A stretch of DNA of 64,000 nucleotides from Sporisorium sorghi (GCA_023212695.1 JALCCG010000016.1:1-64000), one strand, 5' to 3'; shown: positions 1 through 8,580, counted from the stretch's first letter. A program made the numbers and translations. The notes: generated from the sequence alone by a model not told the origin.

Positions 1-30
1 TCCCGGCTACCACCATCGTATAATGCCTAC

Positions 31-65
31 AAAAATAGGCCAACCAGAAAAATCTCTGGCTGACC
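31..65 (-). terminator. Intrinsic terminator closing the lasso operon
   Basis: On the minus strand an 11-bp stem (arms 55-65 and 38-48, with G-U wobbles) with a 6-nt loop is followed by TATTTTTG. It lies about 90 nt after the stop of the acetyltransferase gene and is the first clear terminator after the lasso genes. This suggests that the acetyltransferase belongs to the same transcript. Confidence 0.75.
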
Positions 66-157
66 TAATAATACGAAGACTGCCCCGCGGTATCGTCGAA
101 ATCCCCGCAGAACAGCCACTATCATATAAATGCCTGATCAGGCTATCGGATTCATGT

Positions 158-622
158 TCAGTCCCTTTCGCGTTCACGCTCATACACAAGATCCAAAAAT
201 CCGTCCTCATCCGGCTCCTCTTCCTCCTGCACATAACCCAGAGCTGAGAAACAAGCCAAACACGGCTTATTATCTTCCTCGATGCTGGCCACCCATTTTG
301 CCACGGCTTGCAGTTCGGGGCGTTTCATTACTTCGCTGATCAATGCCTTGCCGTATCCTTGATAGCGGAGTGTTGGATTGGTAATGATCCCGATATAAGC
401 GGATTCGTTGTCCCGTTCTATAATGACCGTTCCAATCGGTTGTTCGCCTATATAAGCCAGCCATGTAAAGTACATATCGTTTTGCGACGTATTCTCATAC
501 CACTCTCCCAGAGGGAGCATGCCGTCCATTCTCTTCAGCACTTCCGCATCCTCGAGCCATAGCTCCAAGAGCGGCAAATCATCCTTTTGCAGACGTTCCC
601 AACGCTCGAATTCGATCAACAT
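158..622 (-). CDS. GNAT-family N-acetyltransferase, last gene of the lasso operon
   Basis: The 154-residue protein has the GNAT fold signature. A central strand (IGTVIIERDNESAYIGIITNP) is followed by the acetyl-CoA loop RYQGYGKALI, close to the Q/RxxGxG/A motif, and then a C-terminal NKPCLACFSALGYV segment typical of the family. The ATG has a GAGG site 5 nt upstream and lies 7 nt after the stop of the C11 peptidase gene, so co-transcription is likely. GNAT enzymes move acetyl groups to amines on small molecules, peptides or proteins. In this operon a lysine of the lasso peptide is a plausible substrate, as known for the albusnodin lasso peptide. This is inference, and a self-protection or unrelated role is possible. 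Confidence 0.85.
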   Translation of the reverse strand: MLIEFERWERLQKDDLPLLELWLEDAEVLKRMDGMLPLGEWYENTSQNDMYFTWLAYIGEQPIGTVIIERDNESAYIGIITNPTLRYQGYGKALISEVMKRPELQAVAKWVASIEEDNKPCLACFSALGYVQEEEEPDEDGFLDLVYERERERD

Positions 623-629
623 AACAACC

Positions 630-1877
630 TCATTTCATATGATGATAGATTCCATTATAATCCTTTTTAATCATGATAAGGGAATACAGGTCAATTAATT
701 TTTTGTAGGAGACGGAGAAGTCATGATGCTGATAGATCATTGACTTTTCAATGAAACGTTCCTGATCCTGCTTGGGAAAATAGATGGAAATCCCTTTGGC
801 CTTCGGATGCTCAGGTGTCTTCATATGATAGATAACGGCATCCTCTATCGCTTCCTGAATGGTATGGGTTTCTTGCATACAACCAAAGCTGCGGCCGAAA
901 TGACCGGATAAATCGACCAGATCCACCATATCTGTTTCCTCTGCATAATCTTCGCAACGGGTTCTGTCATGTCTCATGAGATCAAACGAATCCTCACTGG
1001 CAATACGCTCCAACAATACTTGGCTCCACGCCTCCAGGGCGTGAACAATCCGCTCTGCCTTATCCAGCCGGATGACCCCTTGCTGCAAATCCTGCAGCTC
1101 GCCATGTTCCCTGGAATGGAGCCGATAGCTGTTCACGATAATCTCCCCCAATTTGGAAGCGGTCAACGCAGGCATTTGGCGCAGCGATTCAATAATCGTC
1201 TTGTAATCCCAGCCGTTATGATTCGTATAATCAACGGAAGCCACCAAATACTCCGCATAATGCCTGAGCGCATATACAATTTCCAGCCCGGCCATATTGC
1301 AGGCATCAAAGCCTATGATTCGGAATGTCGTCTGCGTAACTTGATAGGCTCGCTGCAAAGCATTTTGCAAAGTGACAAGTTTCATTTTATGATTCCCGTG
1401 AAGCTCATCACCGCCAAATCCGTCAATGGGGCCAAGTCCGTGTCCCCATAAAATCAGAACATAGTTCTCTGCCGGATACTGCTGAATGCCCCAGGTTATA
1501 AAATCGCCGAGGGTTTCTGCCATATCCATGTTCGCATTCCCCGTTTCCTGCAGCAGCTGCAAATGACCGCGTTGTACCAGCCAACGGCACTTGCGATCCG
1601 AGGGAATGAAATCCAGTCCCCATTTCTTGGCTCCTCCGGTTTGCAGCACGATATGTATACCCCAGGAAGAGCCAACCTCCATCATCTCCCTGATATCACC
1701 GCTTGCCATCTCATAGTTGGTTTCCAGATCGGAGCCCACCATATAGATCAGCACGGTGTAACGAGCCTTTAATTTGGGAAACAACCTTGTATGCATGGCA
1801 GAGAGCATAGCCGAAGGGTTACTGATTATGCCCCGCTTCTTGATACTTGGATGCCTGCATGTCGTATAACTCTGCAT
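630..1877 (-). CDS. Clostripain-family (C11) cysteine peptidase in lasso operon
   Basis: About 415 residues, peptidase family C11 (clan CD). The catalytic His is in LILWGHGLG (about residue 146) and the catalytic Cys in IIGFDACNMAGLE (about 194). The family entry motif YTVLIYMVGSDLE lies near the start. No signal peptide is visible, so it probably acts in the cytoplasm. C11 enzymes cut after Arg or Lys. The start is uncertain: an ATG at 1877 has GGAGG 5 nt upstream but overlaps the end of the preceding ABC gene by 59 nt, while an ATG at 1808, just after that gene's stop, lacks a good site. Its position between the exporter and the acetyltransferase suggests a role in peptide maturation, trimming or turnover. 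That role is inferred, because C11 is not a standard lasso enzyme. Confidence 0.88.
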   Translation of the reverse strand: MQSYTTCRHPSIKKRGIISNPSAMLSAMHTRLFPKLKARYTVLIYMVGSDLETNYEMASGDIREMMEVGSSWGIHIVLQTGGAKKWGLDFIPSDRKCRWLVQRGHLQLLQETGNANMDMAETLGDFITWGIQQYPAENYVLILWGHGLGPIDGFGGDELHGNHKMKLVTLQNALQRAYQVTQTTFRIIGFDACNMAGLEIVYALRHYAEYLVASVDYTNHNGWDYKTIIESLRQMPALTASKLGEIIVNSYRLHSREHGELQDLQQGVIRLDKAERIVHALEAWSQVLLERIASEDSFDLMRHDRTRCEDYAEETDMVDLVDLSGHFGRSFGCMQETHTIQEAIEDAVIYHMKTPEHPKAKGISIYFPKQDQERFIEKSMIYQHHDFSVSYKKLIDLYSLIMIKKDYNGIYHHMK

Positions 1878-3621
1878 ATACGCCTCCACGTTTCATCAGA
1901 GTAAGATGATCTCCGGTCTCCAGCACGTTTCCTTCTTGAAGAAGAACAATATGATCCGCTAATCTTGCCGTGCTCAAACGGTGCGAAATAATAACGACCG
2001 TCTTGTTCTGCCCTAATTGCTTCAATCGTCTCATGACTTCGTGCTCCATATACGGGTCCAGAGCCGAGGTGGGCTCGTCAAATACTAAGACTTGCGCCGA
2101 TTGATCTCTCATATAAGCGCGCGCCATCGCAACGCGCTGCCATTGGCCGCCGGACAGCGGAGTACCGCCAAAAAAGCGTCCGAGCTCCGTCTCGTAGCCT
2201 TGCGGCAGCTTGGCAGCAATTCCGTCAGCTCCCCCAAGCACGGCTGACCTCATCACAGCGTCCATATCCTTGTAATGCTCCATATTTCCTACTGCAATGT
2301 TGGTATTCATCGTTGCTTCATAGCGGACAAAGTCTTGAAATACGGCTGTTGCGTTGGAACGGAATGCGTCCATATCATAAGCTTCCAGGGGCATGCCATT
2401 GTAATAGATCGAACCGCTGTCTGCGTGCAGCATCCGAAGCAGCAATTTAACCAGTGTGCTTTTCCCGGCCCCATTGTCGCCGACAAGCACAGTAACCTTG
2501 CCATGGGGCAGCGTTAAATGATCGATGTTCAGAATTTCCCGCTGACCTTTATAAGAGAACTTTACCTGTTCCAGTACAAAGCCCTGATGAATGCGTGCCG
2601 GGACCGGCAAGCTTCCGGATGTTTTCGGACTCTGGAATGACAAGAACTCCGCCATATTGCGGAGATTGACCATCTCTCGCGCGCCGATAGCAAATACAGC
2701 GAATAGCTCGTTAATCCCTTCCCTGAGCTGGTACAGTGCTCCGATGAATAATAACAATGCTCCAACAGCAATTCCTCCGGATGTTGCCTGGCTTACAATA
2801 AGTAGAAGCACCATGCCGCTGACGGCAGCTTCAGCGACTCCCCAGCCCATATTGTGGAGCGTCCATTTTCTTTGATCACCGGACAGCATCTTTATCAGTT
2901 CATGGGAAGCATCCTTGTATTTCTTCTTGAAGAATGAAGTGAGACCATACATTTTCACCTCGTTTGCCAATTCGTGACTGAGAGGAATGCTCATGTAATA
3001 TTCGGATCGGCGCCTCAATTCCTGGACCTCGGCCCTGCCCTCAAACGTAACGTTGTTCAGCTTGGCCTCTGCAAAAACTCTGGGAAGTGCCATAATTACA
3101 AACAAAACAGGGGCTAACGGAAAGACCGTCCATATCAGGATGGTTCCACCAATGATTTGAACAAGACCGCCAAATGTATTGGAGGTCATATCCAGCCATA
3201 ACTCCGTAACATAATCGTTGTGGCGTATCACTTTGATTTTGTTATAGAAGTTTTGATCATCAAACGGAGCGATATCCTCGAACTCATTTGCCTTTTCCAT
3301 CAGGAGTTCGTCGATGTGCTTCTGAATCTGAACGGTGAGTAATTTCTTATTCATCTCCACGATCGGCTCCAGCACTTCAACCAGAATGGTAAGAATCACA
3401 AACAGCACAACCATCCAGAAGAACAGACCCCGTTCGGAAAAGGCGCTGTAATCCCGTATCAAACCATCGATGACCATGGCGCTTAACCACACAAGAAGCG
3501 GACCCAGCGTAGACTCCATTAATCTGACCGACAGCACAAAGATAGCCCGCCGCGGATTAGCGCGGTACATTAGCTTAATTCCCCACCAAGCGTAGCTAGC
3601 TGTCTTTTTCAGCTCCGGCAT
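1819..3621 (-). CDS. ABC transporter ATP-binding/permease half-transporter (lasso exporter D2)
   Basis: About 600 residues. An N-terminal exporter-type membrane domain (about residues 20-310) is followed by an ATPase domain with Walker A GDNGAGKST, signature LSGGQWQR, Walker B VLVFDEP and an H-loop in IISHRLST. All ATPase motifs look intact. The start at MPELKK (3621) overlaps the upstream ABC gene by 26 nt. It probably pairs with that protein as a heterodimeric exporter of the mature lasso peptide, giving export and self-immunity. Unlike its partner it has no acidic insertion. Confidence 0.9.
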   Translation of the reverse strand: MPELKKTASYAWWGIKLMYRANPRRAIFVLSVRLMESTLGPLLVWLSAMVIDGLIRDYSAFSERGLFFWMVVLFVILTILVEVLEPIVEMNKKLLTVQIQKHIDELLMEKANEFEDIAPFDDQNFYNKIKVIRHNDYVTELWLDMTSNTFGGLVQIIGGTILIWTVFPLAPVLFVIMALPRVFAEAKLNNVTFEGRAEVQELRRRSEYYMSIPLSHELANEVKMYGLTSFFKKKYKDASHELIKMLSGDQRKWTLHNMGWGVAEAAVSGMVLLLIVSQATSGGIAVGALLLFIGALYQLREGINELFAVFAIGAREMVNLRNMAEFLSFQSPKTSGSLPVPARIHQGFVLEQVKFSYKGQREILNIDHLTLPHGKVTVLVGDNGAGKSTLVKLLLRMLHADSGSIYYNGMPLEAYDMDAFRSNATAVFQDFVRYEATMNTNIAVGNMEHYKDMDAVMRSAVLGGADGIAAKLPQGYETELGRFFGGTPLSGGQWQRVAMARAYMRDQSAQVLVFDEPTSALDPYMEHEVMRRLKQLGQNKTVVIISHRLSTARLADHIVLLQEGNVLETGDHLTLMKRGGVYAELYDMQASKYQEAGHNQ

Positions 3622-5590
3622 GTTCAAATGCTTCAGCCTGAATTTTGTACATTTTTGCATACTCGCCACCCAGTTTCATTAACTGATTATGAGTTCCTTC
3701 TTCTATGATTCTCCCATCCTGTAACACAAGAATTCGAGAAGCCATCCTCACCGTACTGAAGCGATGGGAAATAAGCAGCACGGATTTGCCCTCCGCCAGC
3801 TTGCGGAAGCTGTTATATAGCTCGTACTCGGCCCTTACATCAAGGGAAGCTGTCGGTTCGTCCAGGATGATGAAGTCCGCATCGCGATACATCGACCTGG
3901 CAATGGCAAGCCGCTGCCATTGACCGCCCGACAAATCCTCGCCTCCCCATTCAGGTCCTAATAGCGTATCATAGGCATTCGGCAAATCCTGAATGAATGA
4001 TTGGGCTTGCGCGAGTGTCACAGCTTCATCCATCCTCTTCAAGTCCTGCTGATCCACATTCGCAATCGCTACATTCTCTCTAACCGTCAACCCGTATTTG
4101 CCGTAATCCTGGAATACAACCGAAATGCGTTTGCGCAATTCCCCGATATCCAGTGTTCGGATATCACGCCCATTCATCCGGATAAAACCGCCCGTTAACT
4201 CATAGAATCTGCACAATAACTTAACGATGGTTGTTTTCCCAGAGCCATTGGCCCCCACTAACGCCACGCATTCACCTGGAGCGATGGTGAAGCTGATTCC
4301 ATTCAATATGTATTCCCTGTCCGGACGTTCCTGTTCAGTGTCTTCAGACTCTTCTCCGGCCCCATCCTCCATATAGACGTCATACGAGTTATCGTCCATG
4401 TCTTCGTCGAAGTCAGGCTCATCTTCGTCCGTGTCATCTTCGTCTTCGCCTTCATTTGCTTCCGCATCCTGTTCATATTTAAAAACGACGTTGTTAAACT
4501 CAATGGTCATCGGACTACCGTACACATCTTTCACCGGATTCGGATCTTGATGGATATCGGGTTCCGCCTCGATAAACAGACGGAAATCATGCCCCATACG
4601 CCAAAGCTCAAGCGCATTTACGCCATCGTTGCTGGTCTCCCTCAGTTCCTTCGATAGTTGGAAGATGGCCAGCAGGTAAAGCGCGATATCCCCCATCGAA
4701 ACCGAGCCGCTGCTGATTTGATTCACAATCCAAAAATACCCGAGTCCGGCCACTCCCCCGGATAACAGTCCTGTCAGGACCGAGCCGCGGACAAACCTTT
4801 TTTGCAAGTGCTCAAAACGAAGGAACAATCGTTCAAACATCTTACGATAAAGCTGCAAAAAAAACGGACCCAGCCCAAACAGCCGAATCTCCTTGGCGGC
4901 GCGGCGCCCGAGCAGCTGTTCGCGAGCGTAATTCATACGGCGGCGATCTTCAGTGGACGATTTATCATATTCCCAATCCATCTCGGCATACCGATTCTGC
5001 TTGAGGGCGTGGGGAATTGTGCTGAGCACAAGCACGATCGCTAACATCAAGGACAAATTCCCAACCAGCACAACAATGCTGATAAGGGACACAAGGCCCG
5101 TCATGAAGCTTGCGCTTAATGCAATGATCTGGGCAGGCAGCCAGTTGGCCGAATCCTGCAGCGCCTCCAGACGGTTGCGGTACTTCTTCTGATCGTACAG
5201 CTTCATACCGGGGACCTTCTCCCAAGCGTCCAGAAGAAGCAGATTGATGGCGAGCATGGAGCGTTCGGCCAGGATTTTGGATATCCATTTCTGCACAGAC
5301 AACAATAACACCATGAATACCATGGAAATGGCATACGCCCATGCCCAGATCATGCTGATTCGCCCGTTTCCAACCGTAACATGATCAATGATTTGCTTGG
5401 AAGCTAGCAGTTGAAGTGCAGGGATTAGTCCTTGCACAAACATGGCTGCAAAGAGAAGCACGACCAATAACGGTCCTGATCTCCATATCATGCTCCCTAT
5501 CAGTCGAATCGTCCTCATCTGGGAGATGGCCTCTTGCCACCTGCTCTGCCACCCATGTTGCCCTTTGGCTTGCTCTTGCCACATTTTCAT
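3596..5590 (-). CDS. ABC transporter half-exporter with large acidic insertion (lasso exporter D1)
   Basis: About 664 residues. A membrane domain (about residues 35-330) is followed by an ATPase domain with Walker A GANGSGKT, signature LSGGQWQR, Walker B FIILDEP and ISHRFST. Between the first strand of the ATPase domain (MTIEFNNVVFKYE) and the next (YILNGISF), where families normally have only a few residues, sits an insertion of about 54 residues with 30 Asp/Glu and only two Arg. The ATG at 5590 has AGGTG 6 nt upstream and overlaps the cyclase stop region. A GTG at 5599 is an alternative start. The likely role is export of the lasso peptide together with D2. The insertion is unusual and its function is unknown. 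Confidence 0.9.
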   Translation of the reverse strand: MKMWQEQAKGQHGWQSRWQEAISQMRTIRLIGSMIWRSGPLLVVLLFAAMFVQGLIPALQLLASKQIIDHVTVGNGRISMIWAWAYAISMVFMVLLLSVQKWISKILAERSMLAINLLLLDAWEKVPGMKLYDQKKYRNRLEALQDSANWLPAQIIALSASFMTGLVSLISIVVLVGNLSLMLAIVLVLSTIPHALKQNRYAEMDWEYDKSSTEDRRRMNYAREQLLGRRAAKEIRLFGLGPFFLQLYRKMFERLFLRFEHLQKRFVRGSVLTGLLSGGVAGLGYFWIVNQISSGSVSMGDIALYLLAIFQLSKELRETSNDGVNALELWRMGHDFRLFIEAEPDIHQDPNPVKDVYGSPMTIEFNNVVFKYEQDAEANEGEDEDDTDEDEPDFDEDMDDNSYDVYMEDGAGEESEDTEQERPDREYILNGISFTIAPGECVALVGANGSGKTTIVKLLCRFYELTGGFIRMNGRDIRTLDIGELRKRISVVFQDYGKYGLTVRENVAIANVDQQDLKRMDEAVTLAQAQSFIQDLPNAYDTLLGPEWGGEDLSGGQWQRLAIARSMYRDADFIILDEPTASLDVRAEYELYNSFRKLAEGKSVLLISHRFSTVRMASRILVLQDGRIIEEGTHNQLMKLGGEYAKMYKIQAEAFEHAGAEKDS

Positions 5591-5591
5591 A

Positions 5592-7616
5592 TCAGACACC
5601 TGTCATGAAGCTATGATTCTTAACTTCTTTAAACTGTTGAAGCTCGCCAACGATTTCAATATCGGCCAGCCATCTTGGACTGCGCGGCTTTGCCCTTTCC
5701 AGGACGGCTGCTTTGCCCTTGCTCATTTCCCTGAGCCAAATTTCCATGGAGATGACCATACGTAAATATTGATAGGACATTCCCAGATCATTATTCGTAT
5801 CCGACACCCGAATCAATGTTCCAAGCAGGTGCTCCCAAAATTTATGCTTGTTAATCACCTCAAGCTGATGAAGCAGGACCTCCTCTGAGCGGTCAAATAG
5901 CTGCAGCAGATTACTGCGTTCATTGAGCAAGCTCTTTCTTGCCATATGCGCATAGGACGTTTTGGTGACCCGATTATGCAAATAGGTCGGCAAAATATCT
6001 GTAAATGCCTTTCTTATCAGCATTTTGGTTCCATAATAATTATCCACTTCGCCTCTAAGCACATCATAATGCTGCTCTGTCGGCACCGAGAAGGAGAGTT
6101 CCATCATTCTGCGATCAAAAAAAGGATGCATGCTCTGCATGGATACCCCAACCGCGTCCAAATAACTGGCCCTGGGCCAGGTGTAGTCATAGTGGTACCT
6201 TTTCCCCCAATATTTGAAGGGCTTACTCTGTTTATATCGCATATAATCATCGCGTTGAGCGCTGCGTTCCCTGGCCATATGGGCTTGCGTAAAATACTCC
6301 GGCATTTCATATTCGGAGTCTGACCAAGCCAATTTGTAATACATCCTGTCGTTAACAACCGGAATAAACGGGGCTAATCCGTAAGCGGCTCCCAGTTGAA
6401 TTGCCTTTCCCAGCTTATGATCAGACCAGGCCCACAGCGTATGGAGCATCTCCTTCCATTTCCGCTGCCTGATCAACGAATCGAGCACATACTCTTCGCC
6501 GGTAAATAAAAAATCCCCGCCTTCACCCGTCAACCCGGCGTCCGTTCCGAATTCGTTGGCAATGGCGGTGTACATTTCATTAATTAACACGTTAGCCCGC
6601 GGATCAGGCCCGTCCAGAAACCACAGAGGATCCCGTCCTAGTTCGGCATTCGGCATCTTCAACGTGTTATCTCCAAGAATGATGATGGAGGGCATCTGTA
6701 AATCCTGAAACAATCTCCGCACAAGATCCATGTCATTGCTCTGTACCATATCCTCACCGGAAAAGGAAATATTCACGCCTAAAACCCGCTCCTTATGCCC
6801 ACCCGCAATGGCTGCGGCAAGCACAGCTGCAGAGTCCAATCCACCGCTAACCTCCACAATTGATGTTGAATGATGCAAACGATCGCCCACAGCCTCTATC
6901 ATGGCATTCCGGAACATGGGAGCTGCGTCCTGTTGAATATTTTCCAAGTTGAGCAGGTTGTGCATTCCCCAATATGTATTCAAAGTCCATCTTCCGTTGT
7001 TCCATCTTGCAATCGTTGCCGCGGGTATCTTGCAGATTCCCTTAAAGAACGTATTCGCTTCGAAATTATTCTCGCCGACAGCATATTGGGAGCTTAAGTA
7101 CAGCAGGCAACGTTCGTAGTCTATATCAAATGGGATATGGTGAACATGGAGCAGTGCTCTGAGGTCGCTTGAGACAAACAATTCCTGCTCAGGACTAATC
7201 CAGTAATAGATAGGCCTTGATCCATAAACATCACTGCCGATGCATAACGTCTCTCGTTCCCGGTCCCATACGGATAATGTAAAATCCCCCGAGCTGGATT
7301 GCATCATTCCTTCCGGATGCTGGTTAAAGGTCTGCAGCAGCTGATTTCTTGTGCCCATAGGCATATGGTCTCCCCATATCTGACCGCACTGTGCATGCTT
7401 CAGCCATCCATCGAGCACACAGGCGGCCCCCAAACCCTCTTGATGAGTCTTTCTTCCATGCCTCTCATACCGATACTGAAACTCCGCCATCCTCACCGGT
7501 CCGTCACAGCCTGATGCATAGGTGGTCATCGTGTCTTTGAGCCATTCGGCTAAATTGCTCGTCCACTGACTCCATGCCGCATCGTTTCCAGAACACATCG
7601 CTATCCATATTTTCAT
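5592..7616 (-). CDS. Lasso peptide macrolactam synthetase (asparagine synthetase homologue, C protein)
   Basis: About 674 residues with the two-domain class B asparagine synthetase layout. The N-terminal glutaminase-like half lacks a Cys at position 2, so it is not expected to hydrolyse glutamine. The ATP-pyrophosphatase motif SGGLDS is at about residues 257-262. In lasso systems this enzyme adenylates the side-chain carboxylate of Asp or Glu in the core and closes an isopeptide bond to the new N-terminus. The ATG at 7616 overlaps the B2 stop (ATGA), a sign of translational coupling. A GTG at 7634 is a weaker start. The family alone could be asparagine synthetase, but the B1/B2 neighbours decide for lasso cyclase. 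Confidence 0.92.
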   Translation of the reverse strand: MKIWIAMCSGNDAAWSQWTSNLAEWLKDTMTTYASGCDGPVRMAEFQYRYERHGRKTHQEGLGAACVLDGWLKHAQCGQIWGDHMPMGTRNQLLQTFNQHPEGMMQSSSGDFTLSVWDRERETLCIGSDVYGSRPIYYWISPEQELFVSSDLRALLHVHHIPFDIDYERCLLYLSSQYAVGENNFEANTFFKGICKIPAATIARWNNGRWTLNTYWGMHNLLNLENIQQDAAPMFRNAMIEAVGDRLHHSTSIVEVSGGLDSAAVLAAAIAGGHKERVLGVNISFSGEDMVQSNDMDLVRRLFQDLQMPSIIILGDNTLKMPNAELGRDPLWFLDGPDPRANVLINEMYTAIANEFGTDAGLTGEGGDFLFTGEEYVLDSLIRQRKWKEMLHTLWAWSDHKLGKAIQLGAAYGLAPFIPVVNDRMYYKLAWSDSEYEMPEYFTQAHMARERSAQRDDYMRYKQSKPFKYWGKRYHYDYTWPRASYLDAVGVSMQSMHPFFDRRMMELSFSVPTEQHYDVLRGEVDNYYGTKMLIRKAFTDILPTYLHNRVTKTSYAHMARKSLLNERSNLLQLFDRSEEVLLHQLEVINKHKFWEHLLGTLIRVSDTNNDLGMSYQYLRMVISMEIWLREMSKGKAAVLERAKPRSPRWLADIEIVGELQQFKEVKNHSFMTGV

Positions 7617-8080
7617 ATAACGGAAGCGGCCCACCTTTCTGCTTCATCTTTCAATTTCAGCACTCGAATGATTTGCAGATCCCCATATTTGTTTTGCGGG
7701 TCTATCATGCTGCCGTCAGGCAGCTTCACCCAGGCATGGGCAAACAATTTCTCATCTATTTTCTTCACCCCGATGTGCAGCTCAGCCTGAATACCCGAAC
7801 AGAACAATATCGCTTGCGCCGTGGCAGCCACGGACACGCAAGTCGCTACGACTTGGTCCTCTTCATCCAGGGTAATCAAATACCGCCCCAGCTCATCAAG
7901 CCTCTTCGAGGAGACGGACACTTCCTTGCGGCGAATGGCATTCTCAAAAAAAGGAAACAACTGCACAGCAAGCTGTCGATAGGATTGCAAGAAATCGCCG
8001 TCTTTGAGAGTACTGCGGATCAGGGAGTGAATGACCAAGGCGTATAATTTATCGTCTGATTTTCTTCGGAAGTTCATCAT
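7613..8080 (-). CDS. Lasso peptide leader peptidase B2 (transglutaminase-like)
   Basis: A 155-residue protein matching the lasso B2 family. The putative catalytic triad is Cys81 (VVATCVSVAA), His115 (KLFAHAWVKL) and Asp127 (GSMIDPQ). B2 cuts the precursor after the leader, usually two residues past a conserved Thr, and hands the core to the cyclase. The start codon overlaps the B1 stop in an ATGA arrangement and the stop overlaps the cyclase start, so B1-B2-C should be produced together. Confidence 0.92.
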   Translation of the reverse strand: MMNFRRKSDDKLYALVIHSLIRSTLKDGDFLQSYRQLAVQLFPFFENAIRRKEVSVSSKRLDELGRYLITLDEEDQVVATCVSVAATAQAILFCSGIQAELHIGVKKIDEKLFAHAWVKLPDGSMIDPQNKYGDLQIIRVLKLKDEAERWAASVI

Positions 8081-8343
8081 GTGTCTACCACAACCAAACG
8101 TTTTGCCGTCAGCTCCTCCAAGGATTGGGTTAATAGAGAATTCAGCTCGTCTTCCGCTTGATCATAAATCGTCTTCCATTTTTCCAGAATGGCGGAAGTC
8201 GTGACCGGACCTTGCGACAGCTCATTCCATAGCGCCATTGCCGCTCCCTCCAATCCGAAGTATTTCCCTTGATTCATATCCAAAAGAACAACCTCTTGGT
8301 CATGTACCGTCGTATAAACCTCTTCTTTTTGACTTATCATCAT
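8077..8343 (-). CDS. PqqD-like lasso leader-recognition protein B1
   Basis: An 88-residue PqqD/RRE-domain protein, shown by the EVVLLDMNQGKYFGLEGAAMALWNEL segment and a C-terminal helical region rich in Leu and Glu. In split-B lasso systems this protein binds the leader peptide and delivers the precursor to B2. Two adjacent ATGs (8343 and 8340) follow a GAGGTGAG site. It is the first gene after the precursor and a perfect stem-loop. Confidence 0.9.
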   Translation of the reverse strand: MMISQKEEVYTTVHDQEVVLLDMNQGKYFGLEGAAMALWNELSQGPVTTSAILEKWKTIYDQAEDELNSLLTQSLEELTAKRLVVVDT

Positions 8344-8374
8344 AAGGAACTCACCTCAACAAGCTTTAAATTAG

Positions 8375-8407
8375 ACAATGAGAGAGTGAACGTCACTCTC
8401 TCATTGT
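8375..8407 (-). promoter_or_regulatory. Perfect 15-bp stem-loop between precursor and B1 genes
   Basis: Arms 8375-8389 and 8393-8407 are exact reverse complements around a 3-nt loop. On the minus strand no U-run follows, so it is more likely an mRNA-stabilising or processing hairpin, or a partial attenuator, than a full terminator. Such a structure would let the precursor be made in excess over the enzymes downstream. Confidence 0.75.
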
Positions 8408-8416
8408 TTTCAAACC

Positions 8417-8530
8417 TTATCCTTTTTTCACGCCAAGGCCGTTCTTTCCATCACCTGGCTTGTTCTTCTTGGCAAGCGTCAGATTCATAAAAGTGCCGTA
8501 TTCTTTGATTTGACCAGCTTGAAGTTTCAT
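8417..8530 (-). CDS. Lasso peptide precursor (A), 37 residues
   Basis: This short gene starts at ATG 8530 with an AAAGGAGG site about 8 nt upstream and ends at TAA 8417-8419. The leader, about 19 residues, ends in YGTFMNLTL and so carries the family pattern G-x-F-x-x-x-T-x with Thr at position -2. The predicted core is AKKNKPGDGKNGLGVKKG. Ala1 and Asp8 would close an eight-membered macrolactam ring, with a ten-residue tail. The core has six Lys, one Asp and no aromatic residue, so no ordinary bulky steric plug is present. The leader lacks the common YxxP motif. The genes immediately downstream are B1, B2 and C. The cleavage and ring sites are inferred. Confidence 0.85.
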   Translation of the reverse strand: MKLQAGQIKEYGTFMNLTLAKKNKPGDGKNGLGVKKG

Positions 8531-8580
8531 GAGTCTTTCCTCCTTTCCTAATCTATTCATAAAGTGAAGTTTACAATTAT

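Noticed and set aside
5592..7616. Housekeeping asparagine synthetase
   Set aside because: Lacks the Cys2 glutaminase nucleophile and is coupled to B1 and B2 genes, so the lasso cyclase call is better.
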